NCBI RefSeq assembly: GCF_947500075.1
Contig: NZ_CANMQS010000003.1
Span: forward strand, 434,001-498,000
DNA: 64,000 nucleotides
Source: an uncultured Sulfitobacter sp.
Lineage (GTDB): Bacteria; Pseudomonadota; Alphaproteobacteria; Rhodobacterales; Rhodobacteraceae
Direction of reading: 5' to 3'
The translations under genes were made by a program, and so were the position numbers. Positions 34,569 to 45,236 of this stretch are shown one piece after another (positions within the stretch are counted from its first letter, which is position 1; the number at the start of each line of letters is the position of its first letter). The notes beneath the pieces were generated by a model that was given only the letters and a program-made list of their open reading frames with translations, was not told where the DNA came from and made no database searches.

Positions 34569-36194
34569 ATGGCCATTACATCTGCCAACCAGCTTGAACT
34601 GCTGCAAACCGCTGAGGCGGTCGCGCGGGAGAAGATGATCGACCCCGGTCTGGTCGTCGAGGCGATGGAAGAATCGCTCGCCCGTGCGGCGAAGTCGCGC
34701 TACGGCGCGGAGATGGACATTCGCGTGAGCATCGACCGGAAGACGGGTCGGGCGACATTCACCCGCGTGCGCACCGTGGTCGAGGAAGAAGAGCTTGAGA
34801 ACTATCAGGCGGAATTCACCGTTGAGCAGGCCAAGCAATACATGGAAAACCCCGAGGTCGGGCAGGAATTCATCGAAGAGGTTCCCCCGGTTGAGATGGG
34901 CCGCATTGCCGCGCAATCTGCAAAGCAGGTGATCCTGCAAAAGGTGCGCGAAGCCGAGCGGGATCGCCAGTACGAGGAATTCAAGGACCGCGCGGGCACG
35001 ATTATCAACGGTCTGGTCAAGCGGGAAGAGTACGGCAACGTCATCGTCGACGTGGGTGCCGGCGAAGCGATCCTGCGCCGGAACGAGAAGATCGGCCGCG
35101 AATCCTACCGCCCCAATGACCGCATCCGCGTCTATATCAAGGATGTGCGTCGGGAGCAGCGTGGGCCGCAGATTTTCCTCAGCCGGACAGCGCCTGAATT
35201 CATGGCGGAACTGTTCAAAATGGAAGTGCCAGAGATTTACGACGGTATCATCGAGATCAAAGCCGTTGCCCGTGATCCCGGTTCACGTGCGAAGATTGCC
35301 GTGATTTCCTATGATGGTTCGATTGATCCTGTTGGTGCCTGTGTGGGTATGCGGGGTTCGCGCGTGCAGGCCGTTGTGAACGAATTGCAGGGCGAAAAGA
35401 TCGACATCATTCCATGGAATGAAGACCAGCCAACGTTCCTTGTGAACGCGCTTCAGCCTGCCGAGGTCTCCAAGGTGGTTCTGGACGAAGAAGCGGGCAA
35501 GATCGAAGTTGTCGTGCCGGAAGAACAGTTGAGCCTTGCGATTGGCCGTCGTGGTCAGAACGTGCGTCTGGCATCGCAGCTGACCAACCTCGACATCGAC
35601 ATCATGACAGAAGAGCAGGAAAGCGCGCGCCGTCAGGCGGAGTTTGAGCTGCGCACGAAGCTCTTCATGGACACGCTCGATCTGGACGAGTTCTTTGCCC
35701 AGTTGCTGGTTTCCGAAGGGTTCACCAACCTTGAAGAAGTGGCTTACGTCGAAGTGGACGAACTGCTGGTCATTGACGGTGTGGACGAAGACACCGCGAA
35801 CGAGTTGCAGGCGCGTGCCCGTGACGTGATTGAAGCCAAGAACAAAGCGGCGCTGGATGCGGCCCGTGCATTGGGTGTTGAGGACAGCCTTATTGAATTT
35901 GAGGGTCTGACACCCCAGATGATTGAGGCATTGGCGAATGATGACGTCAAAACCCTCGAAGATTTTGCGACATGTGCGGATTGGGAACTGGCCGGTGGCT
36001 GGACAACCGTGGATGGGGAGCGTGTGAAGGATGACGGTGTTCTTGAACCGTTCGATGTCTCCCTTGAAGAAGCGCAGCAGTTGATCATGACCGCACGTGT
36101 GCTTCTGGGCTGGGTTGATCCGGCGGAGTTGGAAGCACAGGCCGAAGCCGAAGAGGGCGAAGAAGCCGAAGAAGGTCAGGAGGCCGAGGCCTGA
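34569..36194 (+). CDS. nusA: Transcription termination/antitermination factor NusA
   Basis: 541 residues. N-terminal RNA polymerase-binding domain, then an S1 domain ([20 protein letters not shown]), two KH domains ([20 protein letters not shown] and [16 protein letters not shown]), and C-terminal helix-hairpin-helix acidic repeats ([20 protein letters not shown] and AL--GVED segments). Acts with RNA polymerase at pauses. Ends in a Glu/Ala-rich tail. A hairpin overlaps the stop codon. Confidence 0.97.
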   Translation: MAITSANQLELLQTAEAVAREKMIDPGLVVEAMEESLARAAKSRYGAEMDIRVSIDRKTGRATFTRVRTVVEEEELENYQAEFTVEQAKQYMENPEVGQEFIEEVPPVEMGRIAAQSAKQVILQKVREAERDRQYEEFKDRAGTIINGLVKREEYGNVIVDVGAGEAILRRNEKIGRESYRPNDRIRVYIKDVRREQRGPQIFLSRTAPEFMAELFKMEVPEIYDGIIEIKAVARDPGSRAKIAVISYDGSIDPVGACVGMRGSRVQAVVNELQGEKIDIIPWNEDQPTFLVNALQPAEVSKVVLDEEAGKIEVVVPEEQLSLAIGRRGQNVRLASQLTNLDIDIMTEEQESARRQAEFELRTKLFMDTLDLDEFFAQLLVSEGFTNLEEVAYVEVDELLVIDGVDEDTANELQARARDVIEAKNKAALDAARALGVEDSLIEFEGLTPQMIEALANDDVKTLEDFATCADWELAGGWTTVDGERVKDDGVLEPFDVSLEEAQQLIMTARVLLGWVDPAELEAQAEAEEGEEAEEGQEAEA

Positions 36195-36207
36195 TCGCAG
36201 GCCTCGG
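36184..36207 (+). promoter_or_regulatory. Hairpin over the nusA stop codon
   Basis: CCGAGGCCT (36184-36192) and AGGCCTCGG (36199-36207) pair perfectly with a six-base loop; the nusA TGA (36192-36194) is inside. No T-run. It could protect the mRNA or reduce read-through into ylxR. Ten bases separate it from the next ATG, so it may also affect its translation. Confidence 0.5.
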
Positions 36208-36216
36208 GTTACCGGG

Positions 36217-36837
36217 ATGGGACGCGGTGGCGCGACCAAAGACCGAAGCGACGGTCCTGAACGCAAGTGCCTTGTCACGGGCGAGGTGCATCCAAAGCAA
36301 GGTTTGGTGCGTTTCGTTGTGGGGCCGGAGGGGCAGGTTGTGCCGGATGTACTGGGCAAGCTGCCCGGTCGGGGCATGTATGTCACTGCGGATCGCGACA
36401 TGATCGCGCAAGCGGCGAAGAAGAAGCTGTTCTCGCGCGGGGCAAAGGCACAGGTCAGCGTGCCGGAGGACCTTGTGGCAGAGGTCGAACGGCAGCTGGC
36501 GCGGCGCGTGGTCGATCTGATCTCGCTCCAGCGTAAGGGCGGTCGGGCCGTGGCAGGCTATGAGAAGGTAAAGGGTTGGCTTCAAACGGAAGAAGCCGAA
36601 GTGCTGATACAGGCCTCTGATGGGTCCGGGCGTGGCAAGTCAAAGCTGAGCACGCCGCATTACGGACATTACATCGGCTGGCTGACGGCAGATGAATTGG
36701 GTTTGGCATTCGGACGCCAAACTGTGATACATGGGGCGCTGGCCTCTGGTGGACTCACCTCACGTGTTGTAGAGGAAGCCCAACGGTTGCGCGGACTGCG
36801 CGAAAATAAGACTGGCAAGGGCCAGTCGGAAGGATAG
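36217..36837 (+). CDS. YlxR-type RNA-binding protein with L7Ae-like C-terminus
   Basis: 206 residues. Residues about 12-60 are a YlxR/DUF448 domain (RKCLVTGEVHPKQGLVRFVV, PGRGMYV). From about residue 95 to the end the sequence has an L7Ae/L30e look (GRAVAGYEKVKGWL, EVLIQASDGSGRG). Proteins of this layout are usual between nusA and infB in alphaproteobacteria and are thought to bind RNA; the molecular role is not established. Confidence 0.85.
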   Translation: MGRGGATKDRSDGPERKCLVTGEVHPKQGLVRFVVGPEGQVVPDVLGKLPGRGMYVTADRDMIAQAAKKKLFSRGAKAQVSVPEDLVAEVERQLARRVVDLISLQRKGGRAVAGYEKVKGWLQTEEAEVLIQASDGSGRGKSKLSTPHYGHYIGWLTADELGLAFGRQTVIHGALASGGLTSRVVEEAQRLRGLRENKTGKGQSEG

Positions 36838-36846
36838 ACGAGCTAC

Positions 36847-39324
36847 ATGAGCGATAGTGACGGCAAGAAAACATTGGGTCTGCGCGGAGCTGCTCCGCGG
36901 CCTGGCAACGTAAAGCAAAGCTTTAGCCATGGGCGGACCAAGAACGTCGTGGTCGAAACCAAGCGCAAGCGCGTTGTGGTGCCCAAGCCGGGTGCCGCAA
37001 AGACAGGGTCGGGCGGTGCGCCTGTGGGCAATCCATCCAAGCGTCCTGCGGGCATTACCGATGCGGAGATGGAGCGTCGCCTGAAGGCCGTTCAGGCTGC
37101 AAAGGCCCGCGAGACGGAAGAAGCCGCTGCCCGGCAAGCGGAGGAAAAAGCGCGCGCTGAAGATCGTGAGCGCCGCCGTGCGGAGCAGGAAGCCAAGGAA
37201 CAGGCGGAGCGTGAGCGTGAGGAAAACCTCAAGGCGAAAGCCGAAGAGGACGAACGCCGCAAGAAAGAAGCCGAAGCTGCGGCGCAGGCCGCTGCGGCAC
37301 CCGCAGAACCTGTTGTTGCGCGCCAGCCCAACAAATCGGCACCCGCGCCCGGTAACGCGCAGCGGAAAACGGACCGCGACCGCGAAGACACCAACAAGAA
37401 AAACCGTCAGGGCGACGACAGCCGCCGTTCCGGCAAGCTGACGCTGAACCAGGCGTTGCGCGGCGGCGAAGGTGGCCGCCAGCGGTCCATGGCGCAGATG
37501 AAGCGCCAGCAGGAGCGCGCCCGTCAGAAAGCCATGGGTGGTTCGGTTGAGCGTGAAAAGGTTGTGCGTGATGTGCAGTTGCCCGAGGCGATTGTGGTTT
37601 CCGAACTGGCCAACCGCATGTCCGAAAAGGTTGCTGACGTCGTGAAGGCGCTGATGACCAACGGCATGATGGTCACGCAAACCCAGACGATTGACGCCGA
37701 TACCGCCGAACTGATCATCGAGGAATTTGGCCACAAGGTTGTCCGCGTGTCGGATGCCGACGTTGAGGACGTGATCAAGGAGATTGAGGACGACGACAAG
37801 GATCTCAAGTCCCGGCCCCCGGTCATTACGATCATGGGTCACGTCGATCACGGCAAGACATCGCTTCTGGATGCGATCCGCAATGCGCGGGTTGTGGCCG
37901 GCGAAGCGGGCGGGATCACGCAGCATATCGGTGCCTATCAGGTGACAACCGACACTGGTGCGGTTCTGTCCTTCCTCGATACACCGGGTCACGCGGCGTT
38001 TACGTCAATGCGGTCCCGTGGGGCGCAGGTGACAGATATCGTTGTGCTGGTTGTTGCGGCGGATGACGCCGTGATGCCGCAGACCATTGAAGCGATCAAC
38101 CACGCCAAGGCGGCTGACGTGCCGATGATCGTGGCGATCAACAAGATCGACCGGCCTGCGGCGAACCCCGACAAGGTAAGGACCGATCTGCTTCAGCACG
38201 AAGTGATCGTGGAGAAGATGTCAGGCGATGTGCAGGATGTCGAAGTCTCTGCCATCACCGGCGAAGGTCTGGACAAACTGCTGGAAGCCATCGCGCTTCA
38301 GGCGGAAATCCTTGAGCTGAAAGCGAACCCTGATCGTGCCGCCGTTGGTGCCGTGATCGAGGCGCAGCTTGACGTGGGTCGCGGCCCGGTCGCGACGGTT
38401 CTGGTTCAGAACGGTACGCTGCGTCAGGGTGATATCTTTGTTGTGGGTGAGCAGTACGGCAAGGTGCGGGCGCTGGTCGATGATACGGGCAACCGCGTCA
38501 AGGAAGCCGGACCATCCGTACCCGTCGAAGTGCTGGGTCTGAACGGCACACCCGAAGCGGGTGACGTTCTGAACGTGACCGACACCGAAGCGCAGGCGCG
38601 CGAGATTGCGGAGTATCGCGAGAAAGCGGCCAAGGACAAACGCGCCGCTGCGGGTGCGGCGACCACGCTGGAACAGCTGATGGCGAATGCCAAGGCTGAT
38701 GAGAACGTGAGCGAACTGCCCATCCTGTTGAAAGCCGACGTGCAGGGGTCTGCCGAAGCCATCGTTCAGGCGATGGAGAAAATCGGCAATGACGAAGTGC
38801 GCGTGCGCGTGCTGCACCACGGTGTGGGTGCGATCACGGAAACGGACGTTGGTCTGGCCGAAGCCTCCGGCGCGCCGATCCTTGGCTTTAACGTCCGGGC
38901 GAATGCTTCTGCACGGAACACGGCGAACCAGAAGGGTGTGGAGATCCGCTATTACTCGGTCATCTACGACCTTGTGGATGACGTGAAAGCCGCCGCCTCC
39001 GGTCTGCTCAGCGCGGAGATCAAAGAGAACTTCATCGGATACGCAAGTATCAAAGAGGTCTTTAAGGTCACGGGTGTGGGCAAGGTTGCCGGTTGTCTTG
39101 TTACCGAAGGTGTGGCGCGGCGGTCTGCCGGTGTCCGCCTGCTGCGCGACAACGTGGTGATCCACGAAGGCACGCTGAAAACGCTCAAGCGTTTCAAGGA
39201 TGAAGTGCCGGAAGTGCAGTCCGGTCAGGAATGCGGCATGGCGTTTGAGAACTACGATGATATCCGCCCAGAGGATGTGATCGAGATTTTCGAGCGCGAG
39301 GAAGTGACCCGCACGTTGACCTGA
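36847..39324 (+). CDS. infB: Translation initiation factor IF-2
   Basis: 825 residues. Brings initiator tRNA to the ribosome. A long charged, Ala/Glu/Arg-rich N-terminal region (to about residue 230, largely disordered or helical) is followed by the GTPase domain: G1 GHVDHGKTS near residue 330, [16 protein letters not shown], and then beta-barrel domains and the C-terminal tRNA-binding domain ([20 protein letters not shown]). Complete. Last gene of its operon, followed by a terminator. Confidence 0.97.
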   Translation: MSDSDGKKTLGLRGAAPRPGNVKQSFSHGRTKNVVVETKRKRVVVPKPGAAKTGSGGAPVGNPSKRPAGITDAEMERRLKAVQAAKARETEEAAARQAEEKARAEDRERRRAEQEAKEQAEREREENLKAKAEEDERRKKEAEAAAQAAAAPAEPVVARQPNKSAPAPGNAQRKTDRDREDTNKKNRQGDDSRRSGKLTLNQALRGGEGGRQRSMAQMKRQQERARQKAMGGSVEREKVVRDVQLPEAIVVSELANRMSEKVADVVKALMTNGMMVTQTQTIDADTAELIIEEFGHKVVRVSDADVEDVIKEIEDDDKDLKSRPPVITIMGHVDHGKTSLLDAIRNARVVAGEAGGITQHIGAYQVTTDTGAVLSFLDTPGHAAFTSMRSRGAQVTDIVVLVVAADDAVMPQTIEAINHAKAADVPMIVAINKIDRPAANPDKVRTDLLQHEVIVEKMSGDVQDVEVSAITGEGLDKLLEAIALQAEILELKANPDRAAVGAVIEAQLDVGRGPVATVLVQNGTLRQGDIFVVGEQYGKVRALVDDTGNRVKEAGPSVPVEVLGLNGTPEAGDVLNVTDTEAQAREIAEYREKAAKDKRAAAGAATTLEQLMANAKADENVSELPILLKADVQGSAEAIVQAMEKIGNDEVRVRVLHHGVGAITETDVGLAEASGAPILGFNVRANASARNTANQKGVEIRYYSVIYDLVDDVKAAASGLLSAEIKENFIGYASIKEVFKVTGVGKVAGCLVTEGVARRSAGVRLLRDNVVIHEGTLKTLKRFKDEVPEVQSGQECGMAFENYDDIRPEDVIEIFEREEVTRTLT

Positions 39325-39350
39325 TCCGCACCACGCGGTTGATGAAATTG

Positions 39351-39381
39351 AAAGAGCAGCCTCAACGGGCTGCTCTTTTTT
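39351..39381 (+). terminator. Rho-independent terminator of the rimP-infB operon
   Basis: AAAGAGCAGCC (39351-39361), loop TCAACG, GGCTGCTCTTT (39368-39378) then more T. Perfect 11-bp stem, 27 bases after the infB stop. Confidence 0.94.
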
Positions 39382-39478
39382 CATTGCGGTCGGTCTTTGG
39401 TGTTCTGGATCATCCACATGAGCCCAGAACCGCAGATATCGACGCGATGCCTGCGGTCTGACCTGTGGTGAACCTCGC

Positions 39479-39613
39479 TCAGTTCTGGCGAACGACAGGT
39501 TTGCCTGAAAACACGGTGTCATCCACTTTGACGACAACGCGCCCGTCGGGCATCGTTTTGACAAAGGTTCCCTGTACAGAAATGCAGGACCCGAGTGTGA
39601 TTGTGCGCAGCAT
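39479..39613 (-). CDS. Small uncharacterised protein (44 residues)
   Basis: ATG at 39613, with GGGGGGAG five bases upstream, TGA at 39479. It begins MLRTITLGSCISVQGTFVK and continues with PDGRVVVKVDD, VFSGKPVV, a compact beta-rich pattern. I recall similar short proteins in Rhodobacterales but no function. It reads against the end of the infB transcript. The clean ribosome-binding site and protein-like pattern (alternating hydrophobics) are why I call it real. Confidence 0.65.
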   Translation of the reverse strand: MLRTITLGSCISVQGTFVKTMPDGRVVVKVDDTVFSGKPVVRQN

Positions 39614-39729
39614 ATGCTCTCCCCCCAGAAAGATATGACAACATTAGTCGCTGGATTTGGAATTTCCAGTAAATTGTTAACCTCAAGTTGACAATAAATA
39701 CCGAAATGGAAACAGTCGGTGCCCTGTTT

Positions 39730-40128
39730 TCACAGCCAGTCGCGCAGGATCGGGATCAACGGGATGTCAGCTTCGGGCATGGGATAGGTCTTGAGGTCGT
39801 TTGCACGCACCCATTTCAACTGCTGACCTTCGTTGGACATCGGCGAGCCTTCCCATTTGCGACATGCAAAAAGCGGCATCAGCAGGTGGAAATCATCATA
39901 GCTGTGGCTGGCGAAGGTCAGAGGGGCAAGGCAGCTTTCCCAGGTATCGATCCCCAGCTCTTCCTGCAATTCCCGGATGAGTGCGGCTTCGGGGGTTTCA
40001 CCGTCCTCGACTTTACCGCCAGGGAATTCCCACAGGCCCGCCATGGATTTCCCTTCGGGGCGCTGCGCCAGCAGGACGCGGCCATCCACGTCGATCAGCG
40101 CAACGGCTGACACAAGCACCATCTTCAT
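39730..40128 (-). CDS. mutT: (Deoxy)nucleoside triphosphate pyrophosphohydrolase MutT
   Basis: 132 residues. Nudix box GGKVEDGETPEAALIRELQE then ELGI, with the MutT-like lead-in VLLAQRPEGKSMAGLWEFPG. Removes oxidised GTP such as 8-oxo-dGTP from the pool. The ATG overlaps the argJ stop by four bases, so it is translated after argJ. Confidence 0.92.
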   Translation of the reverse strand: MKMVLVSAVALIDVDGRVLLAQRPEGKSMAGLWEFPGGKVEDGETPEAALIRELQEELGIDTWESCLAPLTFASHSYDDFHLLMPLFACRKWEGSPMSNEGQQLKWVRANDLKTYPMPEADIPLIPILRDWL

Positions 40129-41351
40129 GACCGATAGTCCGCGTTGATTTCGATGTAGCCATGGGTCAGATCGCAGGTCCAGACGGTCGACGCGCCCGTG
40201 CCCATGCCCAGATCGACACCGATGCGGATGTCGGTGCCTTTCATATGCGCGGCTGCATCCGCCTCGGCATAGCCGGGGCTGACGAAGCCCTTGGTCGCGA
40301 CTTCAATATCGCCGAACCGGATCGACAGCAGGTCGCGGTCAGCAGGTGCGCCGGACTTCCCGACAGCCATGACCACGCGGCCCCAATTTGGGTCTTCGCC
40401 GGCGATGGCCGTTTTGATCAGGGGCGAGTTTGCAATGGCCATGGCGTGGGTCTTTGCATCTGCGTTTGTAGTGGCACCGGTCACGTTGATCTCAACGAAT
40501 TTTGTCGCACCTTCGCCGTCTTTGACAACCTGATGGGCGAGGTTCTGCATGACGCCATGAAGGGCGGCCTCAAATGCGGCATTGCCGTCAACCGAAACGC
40601 CGGATGCGCCGGTGGCTGCAACCAGCAACGTGTCGGAGGTTGAGGTGTCACTGTCCACCGTGATGCTGTTGAACGTGCGATCCGCGTGACGTGTCACCAT
40701 GGCTTGCAGCGCGTTCTGGGATGCGACGGCGTCGGTGAAGATATAGACCAGCATCGTCGCCATATTCGGCGCGATCATGCCCGACCCCTTTGCAATCCCG
40801 GCGATAGAGACTGTTTTGCCATCAATTTCCACCAGCGCCATCGCGCCTTTGGGGAAGGTATCGGTGGTCATGATCGCCTGGGCGGCCGCCTCGATTTGAT
40901 CGGGGTTTTGATCCTGGTGAAGCCTGTCCAGCACTGCGGTGATGCGCTCTGCGGGAAGCGGTTCTCCGATCACGCCGGTGGAGGAGGTGAAGACCCGCCC
41001 CTGTTCCACACCGCATGTTTGGGCAACCGCAGCCGTAATCGCCTCCACCGCCGCAACGCCGCCTTTGCCGGTGAAGGCATTTGCGTTGCCAGAGTTCACA
41101 AGGATCGCCGCAGCGCCGTCCGACGGGCCGCCAAGTTTGGCCTGACAATCAAGAACGGGTGCTGCGCGGGTGGATGACTTGGTGAATACCCCAGCCACTG
41201 TCGTGCCGGGTGCCAGAAGCGCCAGCATCACATCGGTGCGCCCTTGATACTTCACCCCCGCCGCCATGGTGGCAAAGGTCACGCCATCAATGACGGGCAG
41301 GTCTGGAAAGGCCGCCGGGGCCAGCGGAGAGACTTTGGTGATTGTCGCCAA
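40125..41351 (-). CDS. argJ: Glutamate N-acetyltransferase / amino-acid acetyltransferase ArgJ
   Basis: 408 residues. Moves the acetyl group from N-acetylornithine to glutamate in the cyclic arginine pathway. The self-cleavage site is ATML in PNMATMLVYIFTDA, which yields the alpha and beta chains; the oxyanion-hole block is SSTGVIGEPLP. Start is 6 bases from the parvulin stop, so the order parvulin-argJ-mutT is an operon. The combination with mutT is a common alphaproteobacterial arrangement. Confidence 0.95.
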   Translation of the reverse strand: MATITKVSPLAPAAFPDLPVIDGVTFATMAAGVKYQGRTDVMLALLAPGTTVAGVFTKSSTRAAPVLDCQAKLGGPSDGAAAILVNSGNANAFTGKGGVAAVEAITAAVAQTCGVEQGRVFTSSTGVIGEPLPAERITAVLDRLHQDQNPDQIEAAAQAIMTTDTFPKGAMALVEIDGKTVSIAGIAKGSGMIAPNMATMLVYIFTDAVASQNALQAMVTRHADRTFNSITVDSDTSTSDTLLVAATGASGVSVDGNAAFEAALHGVMQNLAHQVVKDGEGATKFVEINVTGATTNADAKTHAMAIANSPLIKTAIAGEDPNWGRVVMAVGKSGAPADRDLLSIRFGDIEVATKGFVSPGYAEADAAAHMKGTDIRIGVDLGMGTGASTVWTCDLTHGYIEINADYRS

Positions 41352-41357
41352 GGAAGG

Positions 41358-42206
41358 TTACTCCAGCAGTTCGAGGTCTTTGAGGATCGCGGGGTCGAGC
41401 CCTTCGGCACCGCTGCGGTCCACGTCTGCGGCGGCGGTGACGTCCTCAATGGTGGTCTGGACGCGGGTCTGGCGCAATTGAAGTTCCAGTTCCTCCCGCA
41501 CGCTTTCAAGCGAAGGCGCTTCGGTTTTGCGGGTCTCGTTCAGTTTGATCACATGCCAGCCAAACTGTGTCTGTACGGGATCAGAGACGGCACCCGGCTC
41601 CATCGCGACGACGGCTGCTTCAAATGAGGGGACCATCATGCCCTTGCCAAACCACCCCAGCGACCCGCCACCGGGGCCGGAAGGGCCAGTGGATTTCTCC
41701 CGTGCGAGGGCTGCGAAATCGGCACCACTGTCAAGTTCCTCTTTCAGGGCAATTGCGGCTTCCTCTGTCTCCACCAGAATGTGGGATGCGTTGTATTCCT
41801 CACCGGCTTCGGCATTGGCGTATTGTTCGTCGTAGGCCGCCTGAACGTCGTCTTCGGACAGGGGAGAGGCCATGTTCCGTTCAATCACTTCGCCGGCCGT
41901 CAGGGAGCGCAGTTCATTCTCAATCGACAGGCTGACGCGGGCGGGCAGATCGCCCTCATAGCTGTCAGCGAGCGCCGCCTGCTGGACCAGCTGATCCAGA
42001 ATACCGGTGAACAACACTTCGTCAGGCAGTTGGCGGTATTGTTCGGGCAGGCTGGCGCGCGCGATGATCATGTGGCCGAGGGTAATCTCCGTGTCGTTCA
42101 CAATTGCGACAACCTGATCAATGGATGGTTTGTCCTGCGCGGTCGCAGGCAGGCTCAACGCCGCTGAAATGACAACAGAGGCGAGAAAAGTGAGGGGTTT
42201 TTGCAT
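41358..42206 (-). CDS. Exported parvulin-type peptidyl-prolyl isomerase
   Basis: 282 residues. Signal peptide [20 protein letters not shown] then ATAQD. SurA-like N-terminal helical part, then a PpiC domain from about residue 135 ([40 protein letters not shown], then [16 protein letters not shown], and [16 protein letters not shown]). A periplasmic folding helper for outer membrane proteins. It is divergent from secA, an apt pairing of export and folding genes. Confidence 0.93.
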   Translation of the reverse strand: MQKPLTFLASVVISAALSLPATAQDKPSIDQVVAIVNDTEITLGHMIIARASLPEQYRQLPDEVLFTGILDQLVQQAALADSYEGDLPARVSLSIENELRSLTAGEVIERNMASPLSEDDVQAAYDEQYANAEAGEEYNASHILVETEEAAIALKEELDSGADFAALAREKSTGPSGPGGGSLGWFGKGMMVPSFEAAVVAMEPGAVSDPVQTQFGWHVIKLNETRKTEAPSLESVREELELQLRQTRVQTTIEDVTAAADVDRSGAEGLDPAILKDLELLE

Positions 42207-42245
42207 GGATTGTCCTATCGTTCACCCTGCTCGGGGGCTGCTACA

Positions 42246-42274
42246 TTGACAGTGTTTCTTGCGGCGCCTACATC
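42246..42274 (+). promoter_or_regulatory. Probable secA promoter
   Basis: TTGACA (42246-42251), 17-base spacer, TACATC (42269-42274), about 105 bases before the secA ATG at 42381. The -35 is consensus. By eye only. Confidence 0.5.
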
Positions 42275-42380
42275 GGCTGCAAGGCGCGGAAGAACCGCGC
42301 AATCCCCCTCTATCTATGGGGTGACACCGCGCTCGGCAAGCAGATCGGCGTCGGAACAAACACATTCGGCTGGAGAGTAC

Positions 42381-45083
42381 ATGCTGGGTATCGGAACAAT
42401 CGCCAAAAAGGTATTTGGCACAGCCAACGACCGAAAAATCAAAGCCACGCGCCCGCTGGTGGCAAAGATCAACGCGCTGGAGCCGGAGATCGAAAAGCTG
42501 TCCGACGAAGGGCTGAAAGAAAAAACCGCCGATCTGAAACAGCGCGCTCAAAGCGGCACCAGCCTTGATGATCTGCTGCCAGAGGCCTTTGCCGCCTGTC
42601 GCGAAGCGGCGCGGCGGACGCTGGGCATTCGCGCTTTTGACACGCAGATGCTGGCGGCGATCTTTCTGCATCAGGGCAACATCTCTGAACAGAAAACGGG
42701 TGAGGGCAAGACGCTGACCGCCGCACTTGCGGCCTATCTCAATGCCCTGACCGGCAAAGGCGTTCATATCGTCACCGTGAACGAATACCTCGTGCAACGG
42801 GACGCGGATTGGATGGGCAAGGTGTTTGCAGCGCTTGGCATGACCACCGGTGCGGCCATCTCAATGATGCCGGAAGAGGAAAAGCGCGCGGCCTATGAGT
42901 GTGACATCACCTATGCCACCAACAACGAGCTTGGGTTCGACTATCTGCGCGACAACATGAAGTCGAACCTGGGTGAGATCCTGCAAAAGCACCACAACTT
43001 CGCCATCGTGGACGAAGTGGACAGCATCCTGATTGATGAGGCGCGGACGCCGCTGATCATCTCGGGCCCCGCGCAGGACCGCTCGGACATGTATCTGACC
43101 ATCGACAAACTGATCCCCTCCTTGCAGGACGATCATTTTGAGCTGGACGAAAAGACCCGCAATGTGACCTTCACAGATGACGGGAACGAGTTTCTGGAAG
43201 AGCAGCTGCGCGCCCGTGAGATGATCGAAGAGGGTCAGTCGCTCTATGATCCTGAAAGCACGACCATCGTGCACCACGTCAATCAGGGCCTGCGCGCGCA
43301 CAAGCTGTTTACCAAGGACAAGGATTACATTGTCCGCGACGGTGAGATCATGCTGATCGACGAATTCACTGGCCGCATGATGCAGGGCCGTCGTTTGTCG
43401 GACGGGTTGCATCAGGCGATTGAGGCCAAGGAAGGCGTGAAGATCCAGCCGGAGAACGTCACGCTCGCCTCCGTCACTTTCCAGAACTACTTCCGTCTTT
43501 ATGACAAGCTGGCCGGCATGACCGGCACCGCGCTGACAGAGGCTGAGGAATTCATGCAGATCTACGGTCTGGGTGTTGTCGAAGTGCCGACAAACCTGCC
43601 GATCGCGCGTGAAGACGAAGACGACGCGGTCTACCGCACGGCGGGTGAGAAATACGATGCGATGATCGAAAAGGTGGCGGAGGCCCATGAGAAGGGTCAG
43701 CCCTGCCTTGTCGGGACCACATCCATTGAGAAGTCCGAGCAGCTGAGCCAGATGCTGACGACAGCGGGCATCACACACAACGTCCTGAACGCCCGCCAGC
43801 ACGAGAAAGAAGCGCAGATCATCGCGGACGCGGGCAAGCTGGGCGCGGTCACCATCGCGACCAACATGGCGGGCCGGGGGACAGACATTCAGCTGGGCGG
43901 CAATGTCGAGATGAAAGTGCTTGAGGCGATCAGCGCCGATCCCGAAGCGGACCCTGCGGAAGTACGCGCCCGCATCGAAGCAGAACACGCCGATGAAAAG
44001 AAGCAGGTTCTGGCGGCAGGCGGCTTGTATGTCCTCGCCTCCGAACGTCACGAAAGCCGCCGGATCGACAACCAGCTGCGCGGCCGTTCAGGCCGTCAGG
44101 GGGATCCGGGGCGAACCTCTTTCTTCTTGTCGCTCGAAGACGATCTGATGCGGATTTTCGGGTCTGAACGGCTTGAAAAAGTGCTCAAGACCCTTGGTCT
44201 GAAGGAAGGCGAAGCGATTGTGCACCCGTGGGTGAACAAATCGCTGGAGCGGGCACAGGCGAAAGTCGAAGGCCGCAACTTCGACATCCGCAAACAGCTT
44301 CTGAAATACGACGACGTGATGAACGAGCAGCGCAAAGTTATCTTTGGGCAACGCCGCGACATCATGGAAGCCGAGGACCTGAGCGAGATCATCACTGACA
44401 TGCGCCATCAGGTGATCGACGATCTGATCGACACCTACATGCCGCCCAAGACCTATGCCGACCAATGGGACACGCAGGGTTTCTATGCCGCAGTGATCGA
44501 GCAGTTGAACATCGACGTGCCGGTCATTGCCTGGTGTGAAGAGGACGGTGTGGATGATGAGATTATCCGCGAACGTCTGATTGAGGCGACCGACAAGATG
44601 ATGGCCGAGAAGGTCGAAGGCTTTGGCCCGGAGAACATGCGGCTGATCGAAAAGCAGCTGCTGTTGCAGACCATCGACGCCAAGTGGCGTGAACACCTTG
44701 TCACGCTGGAGCATCTGCGATCCGTCGTCGGCTTCCGTGGTTATGCGCAACGCGATCCACTGAACGAATACAAGAACGAGAGCTTCCAGCTGTTTGAGGT
44801 CATGCTTGACAGTTTGCGGCAGGATGTGACGCAGAAACTGGGTCAGGCGCAGCCGATGACCGAGGAAGAGCGTAAAGCCATGATGGAGGAAATCGCCGCC
44901 CGTCAGGCCGCGATGCAACAGGCCATCGATGATGCGGCAGCACCTGCTCCGGCCCCCACGGCCGATGCGGCTGAAGGCTTTGTTGAGGATGATCCGAGCA
45001 CATGGGGCAACCCCGGACGCAATGATCCCTGTCCTTGCGGCTCAGGAAAGAAATTCAAACACTGCCACGGGCGGCTGGTCTAA
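42381..45083 (+). CDS. secA: Preprotein translocase ATPase SecA
   Basis: 900 residues from the ATG at 42381 (GGAG upstream). Drives protein export through SecYEG. Walker A region [18 protein letters not shown] near residue 105, [15 protein letters not shown] near 210, the second nucleotide fold with [23 protein letters not shown] and the arginine-finger region [13 protein letters not shown]. The C-terminus has the zinc site [14 protein letters not shown], which binds SecB. Confidence 0.97.
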   Translation: MLGIGTIAKKVFGTANDRKIKATRPLVAKINALEPEIEKLSDEGLKEKTADLKQRAQSGTSLDDLLPEAFAACREAARRTLGIRAFDTQMLAAIFLHQGNISEQKTGEGKTLTAALAAYLNALTGKGVHIVTVNEYLVQRDADWMGKVFAALGMTTGAAISMMPEEEKRAAYECDITYATNNELGFDYLRDNMKSNLGEILQKHHNFAIVDEVDSILIDEARTPLIISGPAQDRSDMYLTIDKLIPSLQDDHFELDEKTRNVTFTDDGNEFLEEQLRAREMIEEGQSLYDPESTTIVHHVNQGLRAHKLFTKDKDYIVRDGEIMLIDEFTGRMMQGRRLSDGLHQAIEAKEGVKIQPENVTLASVTFQNYFRLYDKLAGMTGTALTEAEEFMQIYGLGVVEVPTNLPIAREDEDDAVYRTAGEKYDAMIEKVAEAHEKGQPCLVGTTSIEKSEQLSQMLTTAGITHNVLNARQHEKEAQIIADAGKLGAVTIATNMAGRGTDIQLGGNVEMKVLEAISADPEADPAEVRARIEAEHADEKKQVLAAGGLYVLASERHESRRIDNQLRGRSGRQGDPGRTSFFLSLEDDLMRIFGSERLEKVLKTLGLKEGEAIVHPWVNKSLERAQAKVEGRNFDIRKQLLKYDDVMNEQRKVIFGQRRDIMEAEDLSEIITDMRHQVIDDLIDTYMPPKTYADQWDTQGFYAAVIEQLNIDVPVIAWCEEDGVDDEIIRERLIEATDKMMAEKVEGFGPENMRLIEKQLLLQTIDAKWREHLVTLEHLRSVVGFRGYAQRDPLNEYKNESFQLFEVMLDSLRQDVTQKLGQAQPMTEEERKAMMEEIAARQAAMQQAIDDAAAPAPAPTADAAEGFVEDDPSTWGNPGRNDPCPCGSGKKFKHCHGRLV

Positions 45084-45236
45084 CCCCCGCTGACACGGCA
45101 GCTTTTGACGTTTGGAAAGGGCGATTGACCGGCAGGTCGCCGCCCTTTCGCCATATTCCGTCCTCTGATCCGTCATATCCAAGCCCAGATTGTCCTGCAT
45201 CAAGGCGGTAATTGATTCCGCGGAAGGGACAAACCG

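Noticed and set aside
38221-44051. Long open frames opposite infB (447 codons) and secA (396 codons)
   Set aside because: These are antisense shadows of highly biased genes. The sense genes are complete and the antisense products are His/Arg-rich with no family features.
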